DNA of 64,000 bases, from NCBI RefSeq assembly GCF_001314995.1, contig NZ_CP012938.1, forward strand, positions 186,001-250,000, given 5' to 3'. Source of the DNA: Bacteroides ovatus. Its GTDB lineage: Bacteria > Bacteroidota > Bacteroidia > Bacteroidales > Bacteroidaceae. The stretch's first letter is position 1. The number at the start of each line of letters is the position of its first letter. Positions 7,378 through 15,765 of the stretch are shown piece after piece. The notes beneath the pieces are model-generated. The model ran no database searches. It saw only the letters and a list, made by a program, of their open reading frames with translations, and was not told where the DNA came from. Made by a program: the position numbers and the translations under genes.

Positions 7378-9594
7378 TTAGAAGTAATACCCTAAATTCA
7401 CAAAGCAACTTCCTTTGTCCGTCTGATTGGAATATCCCAATGATATTTCCAATGGCCCGAAGATACTGTCCATTCCATAGCCTGCACTGATACCGAATAA
7501 TTGCTTGCCTTTCAATATATCGAAGAAATTACTATCTGTTAGTCCGTAGTTACCCGTCAGTGTAAGATAATGAATGGCTCCCATGCGTTGTCTGAACTTA
7601 ATAGATGCAATCATAATGGTGTTATCCATCAATTCCAGATTGGTAACCCCGGCAAATGGTAATTGCTGTGGAATATAGAAACCAGGTACGTCACCGCCAA
7701 TGGCATTTTGCAGCGGGTAGGGAAAATCTCTTCCGATCAGGATACGTCCATAAATGGAAGGAATGATAGAGAAACGGCGGGTTACAGGAATGACGCTTGC
7801 CCACGAAGCATTCAGTGCTGAAAATGGAGCGTGTTCGTTGTATTGTGCCATATTATCCGTATAGAGTGAATAGGCGGCTCTGAAGTCACTTCCTTTAGAA
7901 GGGAAACGTCCTTTATCATAGGTATTATATTGCACTTGGGCAAAATAACTTAGAAAGTGTTCGGATTCTACTTTCAGGTCGGAAATTTCAGGTTTCTTGA
8001 ACAAGAAATCTTTGTATTTGTAATATTCAAAACGAAGACCGAGTCCGAAACGGAAATTCTTGTACCATACATCAGAGAAGCCGAATTCGGCCAGATGATA
8101 TTTGTAAGTTGTATTATAGGCACGGTCGCCTTCCTCGTAAATATTGATATCATTGTATTGGAACATATACGAGAAGTTGAAATTACGCTGTTGCATTGGT
8201 TCCAGCGTATAGTCTATGCGGGCAGCATATCGTTTACCCAACCGACCGGTAAGAGCCAGGCGGGAAGGAATACGAGTTTTGAGGTCTGCTGTTGCATTGA
8301 CCAACAAAGATGCGATCTCTTCCGAATCGAAACGGATGCCCAGGTTGATTCTTCTTTCATATTTTTCCTGTAACAGGAAGTTGAGGTGATAACCTTCAGG
8401 TGTCTCTTTCAACGTATAACTGGCACTGGAGTAGGACTGACTGCCACGTAACTGATACAGGGCCTGTTCTATTTGTTGAGTGGAAATATCGCTGTTTTCT
8501 TTCAGATTACATTTCTTCATCAACCATTTTTTATCATCCACCTCTACACCGGAAAATGAGATGTCCGTCACATAAACCGTACGCGCATTAGAAAGAGAAG
8601 AATAAGGACCATGTTGTTTCGGGGTATAATCTTCGGCTATTCCTATTTTCTTTTTCAAAGCAAGCAATGAACCCCATTGGGCTTTTGCTGCTTCTTCGCC
8701 TCTACGCATCAGGGTATCAATGGCGGCTGGAGTAAAACTGGCGGATGAATATCCATCTACATTGACACGGATATAGGTATCTGTGAGATCTACATTTTTT
8801 TCATGGTTAGACTGACAGGTGATATCTACAATTTGTCCCAGAATGTCGGGGACGCTATTGAGCTTGTCAGCCTTCTTCAGAGCATTCTGTACGTCTACTC
8901 CGATAATAATATCGGCCCCCATGGCTTTCACAACATCTGCCGGATAGTTGTTTACAATGCCACCGTCCACTAATACCATACTGTCTTGCCGTACCGGAGT
9001 AAATACACCGGGGATAGCCATACTGGCACGCATGGCAGTAGAGAGTATTCCGTCATGGAATACAATTTGTTCTCCATTAACAACATTGGCTGCTACACAG
9101 GCAAAAGGAATGGGAAGTTTATTAAAGTCGATAGAGTCATGATACCCTACGGTAAGGTCTGAAAATAGATTAGCCAGATTCTGTCCTTTCATGATTCCTC
9201 CGGTAGCGGCATCTTTGGGAGTTTTGGTGAAAGGAATAGAGACTGTATATTTTTCAGATCGCTCACGATCTGTTAATGACATGGCACTTCTTTTGATACG
9301 GTCACTCAATAGGAATGTCCAATCTTGTTTTCGTACCATGCTATCCAATTGTTCCGGAGTATAACCGATGGCATAAAGACCGCCTACGATAGCTCCCATG
9401 CTGGTGCCGGCTATATAATCAATAGGAATTCCGGCTTCTTCGATCACTTGCAGTGCTTTGATGTGTGCCATTCCTTTAGCACCGCCGCCGCTTAGAACGA
9501 CACCTACCTTTTTTCTTTGTTCCTGAGAATGCAAAGAAAAAGGCAATAAGATGCCAATTGATAAAACTAATGTTGAAAAGATTTGTTTTTTCAT
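7378..9594 (-). CDS. Patatin-like phospholipase fused to an outer-membrane barrel
   Basis: A 738-residue protein with a signal peptide (to about residue 24) and a patatin domain (about 30-300). The oxyanion-hole motif SGGGAKG lies near 35-41, the nucleophile motif GTSMG has Ser at 65, and the catalytic Asp is in VLVDGG near 209. A POTRA-like segment follows (about 345-415), then a C-terminal 16-strand-type Omp85 barrel (about 416-738) ending in an aromatic residue. This domain order matches type Vd patatin autotransporters such as PlpD. In Bacteroidetes it is thought to face the periplasm or surface as a phospholipase A. Monocistronic, divergent from the efflux operon. The minus-strand TACATTTG at 9630-9637 is a possible -7 box. 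Confidence 0.9.
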   Translation of the reverse strand: MKKQIFSTLVLSIGILLPFSLHSQEQRKKVGVVLSGGGAKGMAHIKALQVIEEAGIPIDYIAGTSMGAIVGGLYAIGYTPEQLDSMVRKQDWTFLLSDRIKRSAMSLTDRERSEKYTVSIPFTKTPKDAATGGIMKGQNLANLFSDLTVGYHDSIDFNKLPIPFACVAANVVNGEQIVFHDGILSTAMRASMAIPGVFTPVRQDSMVLVDGGIVNNYPADVVKAMGADIIIGVDVQNALKKADKLNSVPDILGQIVDITCQSNHEKNVDLTDTYIRVNVDGYSSASFTPAAIDTLMRRGEEAAKAQWGSLLALKKKIGIAEDYTPKQHGPYSSLSNARTVYVTDISFSGVEVDDKKWLMKKCNLKENSDISTQQIEQALYQLRGSQSYSSASYTLKETPEGYHLNFLLQEKYERRINLGIRFDSEEIASLLVNATADLKTRIPSRLALTGRLGKRYAARIDYTLEPMQQRNFNFSYMFQYNDINIYEEGDRAYNTTYKYHLAEFGFSDVWYKNFRFGLGLRFEYYKYKDFLFKKPEISDLKVESEHFLSYFAQVQYNTYDKGRFPSKGSDFRAAYSLYTDNMAQYNEHAPFSALNASWASVIPVTRRFSIIPSIYGRILIGRDFPYPLQNAIGGDVPGFYIPQQLPFAGVTNLELMDNTIMIASIKFRQRMGAIHYLTLTGNYGLTDSNFFDILKGKQLFGISAGYGMDSIFGPLEISLGYSNQTDKGSCFVNLGYYF

Positions 9595-9707
9595 TAGGAC
9601 ATGGTCTAGTATTGATGTTTAATATAATACAAATGTAGAGCATAATTTGTTTAGTTGTTGAAATGGGAATTAAAAAAAATGTTCCAAAAGTCGGAAATGT
9701 GGATAAT

Positions 9708-9746
9708 TTCTACATTTTATCTGGTGGATTCTACATTTCTACATTT
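9708..9746. promoter_or_regulatory. Repeated TTCTACATTT sites, possible activator binding sites
   Basis: TTCTACATTT occurs at 9708-9717, 9729-9738 and 9737-9746, the first two 21 bases apart and the last two overlapping. An inverted partial copy (AAATGTAGA) is at 9631-9639. They lie 55-95 bases upstream of the sigma-54-like promoter, where an enhancer-binding protein would act. Confidence 0.45.
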
Positions 9747-9800
9747 CTTAAGGCAAAATATAATAGACTGAATACCAGTAAATAATAGGTGTAATGAATT

Positions 9801-9817
9801 TTGGCATACTAATTGCA
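9801..9817 (+). promoter_or_regulatory. Sigma-54 (RpoN) -24/-12 promoter for the RND efflux operon
   Basis: TTGGCATACTAATTGCA has the invariant GG (9803-9804) and GC (9815-9816) separated by exactly 10 bases, and matches the -24/-12 consensus well. The expected transcript start near 9828 gives a leader of about 40 bases to the ATG at 9867. No TAnnTTTG box competes in this stretch. Confidence 0.65.
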
Positions 9818-9866
9818 AGAAAGAGTATAGAACAAACATAAGTTAAATTAAATAATAAGATTCGAT

Positions 9867-11123
9867 ATGAGATTATTCTTTTCGAAACATGAGTTGAAAC
9901 TGAGGAGAAAGAGAACCATTGCTGCTATTATATGTGTGGTACTTGTGTTGGGTGTGTATTGGATACTGACCCGACCTCAGAAGGCTGCGCCGGAAATGCC
10001 GACAGTCATTGTAGAACCGGTAGTGAAAGATGATGTAGAGATATACGGGGAGTATGTAGGGCGTATTCGTGCCCAACAGTTCGTCGAAGTCCGTGCCCGG
10101 GTGGAAGGCTATCTGGAAAATATGCTTTTTGCCGAAGGTACATATGTCAATAAGAATCAGGTTTTGTTTGTCATTAATCAGGACCAGTATCGTGCCAAAG
10201 CTGATAAGGCCAGAGCGCAGTTGAAAAAAGACGAAGCGCAGGCTTTGAAGGCGGAGCGTGATTTAAAACGTATCCGTCCGTTGTTTGAGCAGAATGCTGC
10301 AAGCCAGTTGGATTTGGATAATGCGGAAGCTGCTTATGAAAGTGCTGAGGCAACGGTAGCCATGAGTGAGGCGGATTTGGCACAGGCTGAATTGGAGCTG
10401 GGCTACACCATTGTCCGTTCGCCTTTGTCGGGACACATTAGTGAAAGAAATGTGGATTTGGGTACGTTAGTGGGACCCGGGGGAAAATCATTGCTTGCTA
10501 CTATTGTGAAGAGTGATACGGTGTTGGTTGATTTTAGTATGACGGCACTCGATTATCTGAAGAGTAAAGAAAGAAATATTAATTTGGGACAGCAGGATTC
10601 TACCCGTTCCTGGCAGCCCAATATTACCATAACATTGGCAGATAACACAGTCTATCCATTCAAAGGATACGTGGATTTTGCCGAACCCCAGGTGGATCCT
10701 CAAACCGGCACTTTCTCTGTACGTGCAGAAATGCCTAATCCGAAACAAGTATTGTTGCCGGGACAGTTTACAAAGGTGAAATTGTTGCTGGATGTTCGTG
10801 AAGGAGCACTCGTTGTTCCAATGAAAGCCGTTACCATCGAAAAGGGTGGAGCATATATTTATACCATGCGCAGGGATAATGCAGTAGAGAAACGTTTTAT
10901 CGAATTAGGACCGGAAGTCGGGAATAATGTGGTGGTAGAAAGAGGATTGGCAGAAGGAGAAATGGTAGTTGTAGAAGGGTTCCATAAGTTGACTCCGGGT
11001 ATGAAAGTACGGGTGAGCCAACCGGATGCAGAAGCCCAGGATAGTATAACTGCGACAAAAAATGAAGTGGCCGGGGCGAAAGAAAATGTTACCGGAACGA
11101 AGGATAACGCGAAAGGAGAATAA
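9867..11123 (+). CDS. RND efflux periplasmic adaptor (AcrA/MexA type)
   Basis: A 418-residue membrane fusion protein. One N-terminal membrane segment (about 16-34) is followed by a biotinyl-lipoyl half motif (VEVRARVEGYLENMLFAEG, about 72-90), a helical hairpin rich in Ala/Glu/Lys (about 105-175), the second lipoyl half (IVRSPLSGHISERNVDLG) and beta-barrel and membrane-proximal domains. It bridges the inner-membrane pump and the outer-membrane channel encoded next. The C-terminal tail after about 390 is low-complexity (Ala/Thr/Lys/Glu) and probably disordered. It is first in a three-gene operon with a 3-base gap to the pump gene. Confidence 0.95.
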   Translation: MRLFFSKHELKLRRKRTIAAIICVVLVLGVYWILTRPQKAAPEMPTVIVEPVVKDDVEIYGEYVGRIRAQQFVEVRARVEGYLENMLFAEGTYVNKNQVLFVINQDQYRAKADKARAQLKKDEAQALKAERDLKRIRPLFEQNAASQLDLDNAEAAYESAEATVAMSEADLAQAELELGYTIVRSPLSGHISERNVDLGTLVGPGGKSLLATIVKSDTVLVDFSMTALDYLKSKERNINLGQQDSTRSWQPNITITLADNTVYPFKGYVDFAEPQVDPQTGTFSVRAEMPNPKQVLLPGQFTKVKLLLDVREGALVVPMKAVTIEKGGAYIYTMRRDNAVEKRFIELGPEVGNNVVVERGLAEGEMVVVEGFHKLTPGMKVRVSQPDAEAQDSITATKNEVAGAKENVTGTKDNAKGE

Positions 11124-11126
11124 ACG

Positions 11127-14100
11127 ATGAAAGTTACTTTTTTTATAGATAGGCCGGTCTTTTCGGCTGTAATCTCCATCGTGATTGTGATTGTCGGTAT
11201 TATTGGTCTGACGATGCTTCCGGTGGATCAATACCCGCAGATTACTCCTCCGGTGGTGAAGATTAGTGCTTCTTATCCGGGTGCGAGTGCACTTACTGTA
11301 TCACAGGCAGTAGCTACCCCGATTGAGCAGGAAATCAATGGTACTCCGGGGATGCTTTATATGGAATCAAATAGTTCTAACTCCGGAGGTTTTTCGGCAA
11401 CAGTTACTTTTGATGTATCTGCTGATCCGGATTTGGCAGCTGTTGAGATTCAGAATCGTGTGAAACTGGCAGAATCCCGTTTGCCGGCGGAAGTGATTCA
11501 GAATGGTATTTCGGTAGAAAAACAGGCTCCCAGTCAGTTGATGACGCTTTGTTTGACTTCTACCGACCCAAAGTTCGATGAGATTTACTTGAGTAACTTT
11601 GCTACCATCAATGTGCTCGATGTGATTCGCCGTATTCCCGGAGTGGGACGTGTATCCAATATCGGTAGCCGTTATTATGCCATGCAGATATGGGCGCAGC
11701 CGGATAAGCTGGCAAACTTCGGACTGACCGTACAGGATTTGCAGAATGCATTGAAAGATCAGAATCGTGAATCAGCAGCGGGTGTGCTGGGACAACAGCC
11801 TGTACAAGGATTGGATATCACGATTCCTATCACGACACAGGGACGTCTTTCCACTGTAGGACAATTTGAAGATATCGTAGTACGTGCCAATGCGAATGGT
11901 TCTATCATTCGATTGAAAGATGTGGCACGTGTATCGCTGGAAGCTTCTTCGTATAATACAGAGAGTGGTATCAACGGTGAAAATGCTGCCGTGCTTGGTA
12001 TTTATATGTTACCGGGTGCTAATGCGATGGAAGTGGCCGAGAGAGTAAAAGAGGCAATGGATGAGATTAGTAAGAACTTTCCGGAGGGATTGAGCTATGA
12101 GATTCCGTTCGATATGACGACTTATATTTCCGAATCTATCCATGAAGTATATAAGACGTTGTTTGAAGCGTTGGTATTGGTGGTTCTGGTAGTTTATTTA
12201 TCCTTGCAGAGCTGGCGTGCAACGTTGATTCCGGTAGTGGCGGTGCCTATTTCATTGATCGGTACTTTCGGATTCATGTTGATTTTCGGTTTCTCATTGA
12301 ATATCCTGACATTGCTCGGATTGATCCTTGCGATCGGTATTGTGGTGGATGATGCGATTGTGGTGGTGGAAGGTGTGGAACATATCATGGAAACGGAGCA
12401 CCTAAGTCCTTATGAAGCTACGAAAAAAGCGATGAACGGACTTGCCAGTGCTTTGATTGCCACTTCGCTGGTATTGGCGGCTGTGTTCGTCCCGGTTAGC
12501 TTTTTAAGTGGGATTACAGGACAGTTGTATCGCCAGTTTACGGTGACAATTGTAGTATCCGTGCTTATTTCTACGGTCGTGGCTCTGACATTGAGTCCGG
12601 TGATGTGTTCGCTGATTCTGAAACCGGATAGCGGGAAGAAAAAGAATATCGTTTTCCGGAAGATTAATGAATGGCTGGGTATCGGTAGTAATAAGTATGT
12701 AGCTGCCGTAACTCGTACAATTAAGCATCCTCGTCGAGTTTTGAGTGCTTTTGGTATGGTGTTGATTGCTATCATGTTGATTCATCGCATTATTCCGACC
12801 AGTTTCTTACCTGTGGAAGATCAGGGATATTTCAAGATTGAATTGGAACTGCCGGAAGGGGCTACTCTGGAACGTACCCGTATCGTGACAGAGCGTGCCA
12901 TTGCTTATCTGGAAAAGAACCCGTACATTGAGTATATACAGAATGTAACGGGAAGTAGTCCTCGTGTCGGAAGTAACCAGGGACGTGCAGAACTGACGGT
13001 GATCCTGAAACCTTGGGAGGAACGGAAGAGTACCACTATTGAGAAGATCATGCATACGGTAGAGAAACATCTTGAGGAATATCCGGAATGTAAAGTCTAT
13101 CTGTCCACTCCTCCGGTTATTCCGGGGCTCGGTAGTTCGGGAGGTTTTGAGATGCAGCTGGAAGCTCGTGGAGAAGCCACTTTTGATAATTTGGTAGACG
13201 CGACAGATACATTAATGTACTACGCATCCAAACGCAAAGAGTTGGCGGGCTTGTCATCTTCTTTGCAGTCGGAAATCCCACAACTCTATTTTGATGTGGA
13301 TCGAGACAAAGTGAAGATGCTGGGTGTACCTTTGGCTGATGTGTTTTCTACCATGAAGGCTTATACCGGTTCGGTTTATGTGAACGACTTTAATATGTTC
13401 AACCGTATATATAAGGTTTATATTCAGGCAGAAGCTCCTTATCGCGAACACAAAGACAATATTAATTTGTTTTTTGTGAAAGCCTCCAATGGAGCGATGG
13501 TACCATTGACTTCTCTGGGAAATGCATCATATACCACAGGACCGGGAAGTATCAAACGTTTCAATATGTTTACTACGGCCGTTATTCGTGGAGCAGCTGC
13601 GCAAGGATATAGTTCCGGACAGGCGATGGAGATCATGGAACAGATTGCCCGCGATCATCTTCCCGATAATATCGGACTGGAATGGAGCGGCCTTTCCTAT
13701 CAGGAGAAGCAGGCGGGAGGTCAGACGGGTATGGTGATGGCACTGGTATTCTTGTTCGTTTTCCTCTTCCTTGCTGCACAATACGAAAGTTGGACAGTGC
13801 CTATTGCTGTGTTGCTTTCTTTACCTGTGGCTGCTTTGGGAGCCTATTTGGGAGTATGGGTTTGCGGATTGGAAAACGATGTCTATTTCCAGATTGGCTT
13901 GGTTATGTTGGTCGGACTTGCCGCTAAGAATGCAATTTTGATTGTAGAGTTCGCAAAGGTGCAGGTAGATAAAGGTGAAGACTTGGTGCAATCGGCCATA
14001 TACGCAGCCAAATTGCGTTTCCGTCCGATTCTGATGACCTCTCTTGCCTTTGTGCTCGGTATGCTTCCGATGGTACTGGCAAGTGGTCCGGGTTCGGCAA

Positions 14101-14231
14101 GCCGGCAGGCAATCGGTACAGGTGTATTTTTCGGAATGATATTTGCCATCGTATTTGGTATCATTCTTGTGCCGTTCTTCTTTGTGATGGTGTATAAAAC
14201 AAAGTCGAAAATCTTAAAACATAAGAAATAA
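11127..14231 (+). CDS. RND multidrug efflux permease (HAE1 family, AcrB/MexB-like)
   Basis: At 1034 residues it has full HAE1 length. It opens with a transmembrane helix in the context FFIDRPVFSAVISIVIVI, followed by two large periplasmic loops and 12 predicted helices. The proton-relay pair DD lies in the TM4 motif GIVVDDAIVVVE (D408, D409), and GLAAKNAILIVEFAK in TM10 supplies the partner Lys. These residues are expected for proton-driven export of drugs, bile salts or detergents. The preceding adaptor and following channel complete the tripartite pump. The stop overlaps the next start (TAATG), so translation is coupled. The substrate cannot be told from the sequence. Confidence 0.96.
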   Translation: MKVTFFIDRPVFSAVISIVIVIVGIIGLTMLPVDQYPQITPPVVKISASYPGASALTVSQAVATPIEQEINGTPGMLYMESNSSNSGGFSATVTFDVSADPDLAAVEIQNRVKLAESRLPAEVIQNGISVEKQAPSQLMTLCLTSTDPKFDEIYLSNFATINVLDVIRRIPGVGRVSNIGSRYYAMQIWAQPDKLANFGLTVQDLQNALKDQNRESAAGVLGQQPVQGLDITIPITTQGRLSTVGQFEDIVVRANANGSIIRLKDVARVSLEASSYNTESGINGENAAVLGIYMLPGANAMEVAERVKEAMDEISKNFPEGLSYEIPFDMTTYISESIHEVYKTLFEALVLVVLVVYLSLQSWRATLIPVVAVPISLIGTFGFMLIFGFSLNILTLLGLILAIGIVVDDAIVVVEGVEHIMETEHLSPYEATKKAMNGLASALIATSLVLAAVFVPVSFLSGITGQLYRQFTVTIVVSVLISTVVALTLSPVMCSLILKPDSGKKKNIVFRKINEWLGIGSNKYVAAVTRTIKHPRRVLSAFGMVLIAIMLIHRIIPTSFLPVEDQGYFKIELELPEGATLERTRIVTERAIAYLEKNPYIEYIQNVTGSSPRVGSNQGRAELTVILKPWEERKSTTIEKIMHTVEKHLEEYPECKVYLSTPPVIPGLGSSGGFEMQLEARGEATFDNLVDATDTLMYYASKRKELAGLSSSLQSEIPQLYFDVDRDKVKMLGVPLADVFSTMKAYTGSVYVNDFNMFNRIYKVYIQAEAPYREHKDNINLFFVKASNGAMVPLTSLGNASYTTGPGSIKRFNMFTTAVIRGAAAQGYSSGQAMEIMEQIARDHLPDNIGLEWSGLSYQEKQAGGQTGMVMALVFLFVFLFLAAQYESWTVPIAVLLSLPVAALGAYLGVWVCGLENDVYFQIGLVMLVGLAAKNAILIVEFAKVQVDKGEDLVQSAIYAAKLRFRPILMTSLAFVLGMLPMVLASGPGSASRQAIGTGVFFGMIFAIVFGIILVPFFFVMVYKTKSKILKHKK

Positions 14232-15610
14232 TGAAACGAAAGAAACTATATATTGCTATCCTGTTACTTGCCGGAGTACTGACTTCCTGCAAGGTAGGGA
14301 AAAGCTATGTCCGTCCTGATCTTCATTTACCCGACAGCTTGGAAAGATCACAGGATTCGGTTAGCTTCGGTGACCAGGACTGGAGGGATATTTATACAGA
14401 TGCTACATTGAGAAGTCTGATAGAGCGTGCATTGGATCATAATAAAGATATGCTGATTGCTGCTGCCCGTGTGAAAGAAATGGCTGCGCAGAAACGAATT
14501 TCTACGGCTGCATTGCTTCCGGATATTAAAGGAAAAGTGACAGGGGAACGCGAACTCGAGAATCATGGAGGAGATGCTTTCAAGAGATCGGATACCTTTG
14601 AAGCACAATTCCTCGTTTCGTGGGAAGTCGATCTTTGGGGAAATCTGCGTTGGGCGCGTTCGGCCAGCATTGCCGAGTATCTGCAATCTATTGAAGCACA
14701 ACGTGCATTGCAGATGACGATTGTGGCTGAAGTGGCACAGGCTTACTATGAACTGGTAGCTTTGGATACAGAGCTTGATATTGTCAAACAGACATTGAAA
14801 GCCCGTGAAGAAGGGGTGCGCCTGGCGCGTATCCGGTTTGCCGGTGGATTGACTTCCGAGACTTCCTATCGACAGGCACAAGTGGAGTTGGCACGTACGG
14901 CCACTTTGGTTCCTGACTTGGAACGTAAAATCTCCCTGAAAGAGAACGATATTGCTTATCTTGCGGGTGAATATCCTAATAAGATAGCCCGTTCCCGTTT
15001 GCTTCAGGAGTTTAATTCTCCGGAAACACTTCCTGTAGGGTTGCCGTCTACTTTGTTGGAACGCCGTCCCGACATTCGTCAGGCAGAGCAGAAATTGATT
15101 GCTGCCAATGCAAAAGTAGGAGTGGCCTATACGAATATGTTCCCGCGTCTTGCCCTGACAGGTGGTTTCGGTAGTGAAAGTACTTCTTTGTCGGAACTCT
15201 TGAAATCTCCCTATGCAGTTATGGAAGGAGCTTTATTAACTCCTATCTTTGGTTGGGGAAAGAACCGTGCGGCATTGAAAGCGAAAAAGGCTGCTTATGA
15301 GGCTGAAGTACATAGTTATGAGAAATCCGTACTGGAAGCTTTCAAGGAAACACGTAATGCGATTGTCAACTTCAACAAGATTAAGGAAGTGTACGAACTT
15401 CGTGCCAATCTGGAACGTTCGGCCAAGAGCTACATGGACTTGGCACAATTGCAGTACATCAATGGAGTCATCAACTATCTGGATGTGTTGGATGCCCAAC
15501 GTGGATACTTTGATGCCCAAATCGGATTGAGTAATGCCATTCGTGACGAGTTGATTGCGGTGGTTCAACTTTATAAGGCTCTTGGCGGAGGCTGGGAGCA
15601 GAATCCCTAG
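14231..15610 (+). CDS. Outer-membrane efflux channel lipoprotein (OprM/NodT family)
   Basis: A 459-residue TolC-fold protein with a lipoprotein signal (lipobox LTSC, C20) and two homologous outer-membrane-efflux repeats (about 55-240 and 270-455). The family phrases LLERRPDIRQAEQKLIAAN and YLDVLDAQRGYFDAQIGLS are present. It forms the trimeric exit duct for the RND pump. Its start overlaps the pump stop by one base. An insertion sequence begins only 38 bases after its stop, so any original terminator has been displaced and the hairpin in the IS end may now terminate the operon. Confidence 0.95.
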   Translation: MKRKKLYIAILLLAGVLTSCKVGKSYVRPDLHLPDSLERSQDSVSFGDQDWRDIYTDATLRSLIERALDHNKDMLIAAARVKEMAAQKRISTAALLPDIKGKVTGERELENHGGDAFKRSDTFEAQFLVSWEVDLWGNLRWARSASIAEYLQSIEAQRALQMTIVAEVAQAYYELVALDTELDIVKQTLKAREEGVRLARIRFAGGLTSETSYRQAQVELARTATLVPDLERKISLKENDIAYLAGEYPNKIARSRLLQEFNSPETLPVGLPSTLLERRPDIRQAEQKLIAANAKVGVAYTNMFPRLALTGGFGSESTSLSELLKSPYAVMEGALLTPIFGWGKNRAALKAKKAAYEAEVHSYEKSVLEAFKETRNAIVNFNKIKEVYELRANLERSAKSYMDLAQLQYINGVINYLDVLDAQRGYFDAQIGLSNAIRDELIAVVQLYKALGGGWEQNP

Positions 15611-15648
15611 AATTATATTATAAATTAGCTCGCTGAAGAAAACGTAAA

Positions 15649-15687
15649 GAGGTTGTGTCAAAACGCTGACACAGCCTTTTTTTATGC
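15649..15687 (+). terminator. IS left-end hairpin followed by a T run
   Basis: GGTTGTGTCA and TGACACAGCC form a 10-pair stem (one G-U) with a 6-base loop, directly followed by seven T. It forms part of the IS left terminal repeat and would also stop transcripts from the efflux operon. A second stem, AAAGCCC / GGGCTTT at about 15690-15719, lies just inside and may further block read-in to the transposase. Confidence 0.65.
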
Positions 15688-15716
15688 GCAAAGCCCAGAC
15701 TTTCTCAAGCCCGGGC

Positions 15717-15747
15717 TTTGTTATTACCCAAAGTTTTCGTATCTTTA
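15717..15747 (+). promoter_or_regulatory. Transposase promoter
   Basis: TTTG (15717-15720), a 19-base spacer and TATCTTTA (15740-15747) match the Bacteroides promoter form except for the last base. The -7 box ends 18 bases before the transposase ATG at 15766. Confidence 0.5.
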
Positions 15748-15765
15748 GGTATAAAGTTTTTCGTT

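Noticed and set aside
10859..11231. Minus-strand open frames over the adaptor/pump junction
   Set aside because: They run antisense to strongly conserved RND genes and show no homology-like features.
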